Shown here piece after piece: positions 63,685-64,000 of a stretch of 64,000 bases of DNA (the stretch's first letter is position 1; the number at the start of each line of letters is the position of its first letter). The position numbers and the translations under genes were made by a program. The stretch spans positions 1-64,000 of the forward strand of contig JAMPHR010000004.1 in the NCBI GenBank assembly GCA_023663345.1, given 5' to 3'. Under the pieces are notes generated by a model, which saw only the letters and a list, made by a program, of their open reading frames with translations, had not been told where the DNA came from and did not search any database. This DNA is from Paenibacillus sp. Its GTDB lineage: Bacteria; Bacteroidota; Bacteroidia; Bacteroidales; Muribaculaceae.

Positions 63685-64000
63685 ATGCTATCGATTATGA
63701 AGAATAAATATATTTCGCTAATGGCAGGAGCACTACTGTCGCTTTCAGGATGTGCTGATTTCACAGAACTTGATCCCAAAGGTGAGAATATACTCGCCAC
63801 CGCCGAGGAGCTTGATCTTCTTTTCAATTACACATTCAACATCTCACAGGAAAGTACGTCCACGATGTGTGGCGATATGGTGTACTCCAACAACGTTGAC
63901 GTGCCCGGTCTGATTTCAAGTTCCACACGTACACAATATTCAATACTCCTCACGTGGGACCAGGAAGGTCATGACAATTATCTGGCCTCGCTCACCGAAC
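63685..64000 (+). CDS. SusD-like lipoprotein, truncated by window end
   Basis: Starting four bases after susC, the visible 105 codons give a signal peptide with a lipobox (GALLSLSGCADFTELDPKGENI). An acidic DPKG region and the helical start of a SusD fold follow. Met 5 at 63697 is an alternative start. SusD lipoproteins sit on the outer surface as lids of the SusC channel and bind the nutrient. The gene runs off the right edge. Confidence 0.88.
   Translation, partial: MLSIMKNKYISLMAGALLSLSGCADFTELDPKGENILATAEELDLLFNYTFNISQESTSTMCGDMVYSNNVDVPGLISSSTRTQYSILLTWDQEGHDNYLASLTE

Noticed and set aside
1..64000. tRNA, rRNA or tmRNA genes
   Set aside because: Intergenic stretches were read for cloverleaf patterns and conserved rRNA blocks; none found.

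Overview
The window looks like chromosomal DNA of a gut Bacteroidales bacterium, most likely Muribaculaceae or a close relative (inference). Several independent signs agree. There is a SusC/SusD-type outer-membrane pair controlled by an ECF sigma factor and a FecR-type anti-sigma factor. There is a complete moxR-bat operon, a type III glutamine synthetase, a type IX secretion (T9SS) component (PorQ) and a T9SS cargo domain. Promoters match the Bacteroidetes primary-sigma pattern (TTTG or TTG, about 20 bases, TAnnTTTG), and Shine-Dalgarno sequences are generally absent. No rRNA, tRNA, CRISPR array, integrase or transposase was recognised.

Layout. (1) 1-375: repeat-rich non-coding DNA. (2) 376-3987, minus strand: nitrilase-family amidase, acyltransferase, a small unknown protein, threonine synthase and a small lipoprotein. 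(3) 3984-10805, minus strand: pheA, aminotransferase, DAHP synthase/chorismate mutase and tyrA, continuing into porQ, cmk and ispH. This run is preceded by a 19-codon leader peptide with five Phe and five Tyr codons and by mutually exclusive antiterminator and terminator hairpins. (4) 11021-16375, plus strand: T9SS cargo protein, lytic transglycosylase and UvrA. (5) 16376-17564: about 1.2 kb without genes, holding several repeat families, an inverted copy of the left-edge repeat and a possible small RNA. (6) 17565-24752, minus strand: AddA-like helicase-nuclease, SUI1 factor, two lipoproteins and a class II ribonucleotide reductase. (7) 24939-32433, plus strand: nitroreductase, TetR regulator, FabG, DUF4290, RimM, OmpA-like protein, ProS, an HU protein and an HU-transmembrane-LysM fusion. 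(8) 32734-41173, plus strand: moxR-bat operon. (9) 41346-46657, plus strand: small HTH protein, universal stress protein, PurM, MltF-like transglycosylase, DUF3332 and VanZ. (10) 46619-56064, minus strand: PriA, GlnN, DapL, DapF and a sugar-nucleotide kinase/uridylyltransferase pair. (11) 56101-58223, plus strand: TrmH-family methyltransferase and RadA. (12) 58238-64000: ECF sigma factor (minus), then FecR, SusC and a truncated SusD (plus).

How the genes work together. The aromatic operon covers DAHP synthesis, chorismate mutation, both prephenate branches and the last transamination, so attenuation by charged Phe/Tyr tRNA would be a sensible control. DapL and DapF make meso-diaminopimelate for peptidoglycan, and the kinase/uridylyltransferase pair probably salvages wall sugars. 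The sigma/FecR/SusC set reads as an outer-membrane-sensing nutrient uptake locus whose substrate cannot be told from this window.

The strongest new-looking observations are the Phe/Tyr attenuator (10642-10849), the inverted repeat pair bracketing about 16 kb (1-215 and 16445-16654), the TGTCCAAT hairpin repeat family, the candidate small RNA at about 17041-17180, and the HU-LysM membrane fusion (31102-32433).
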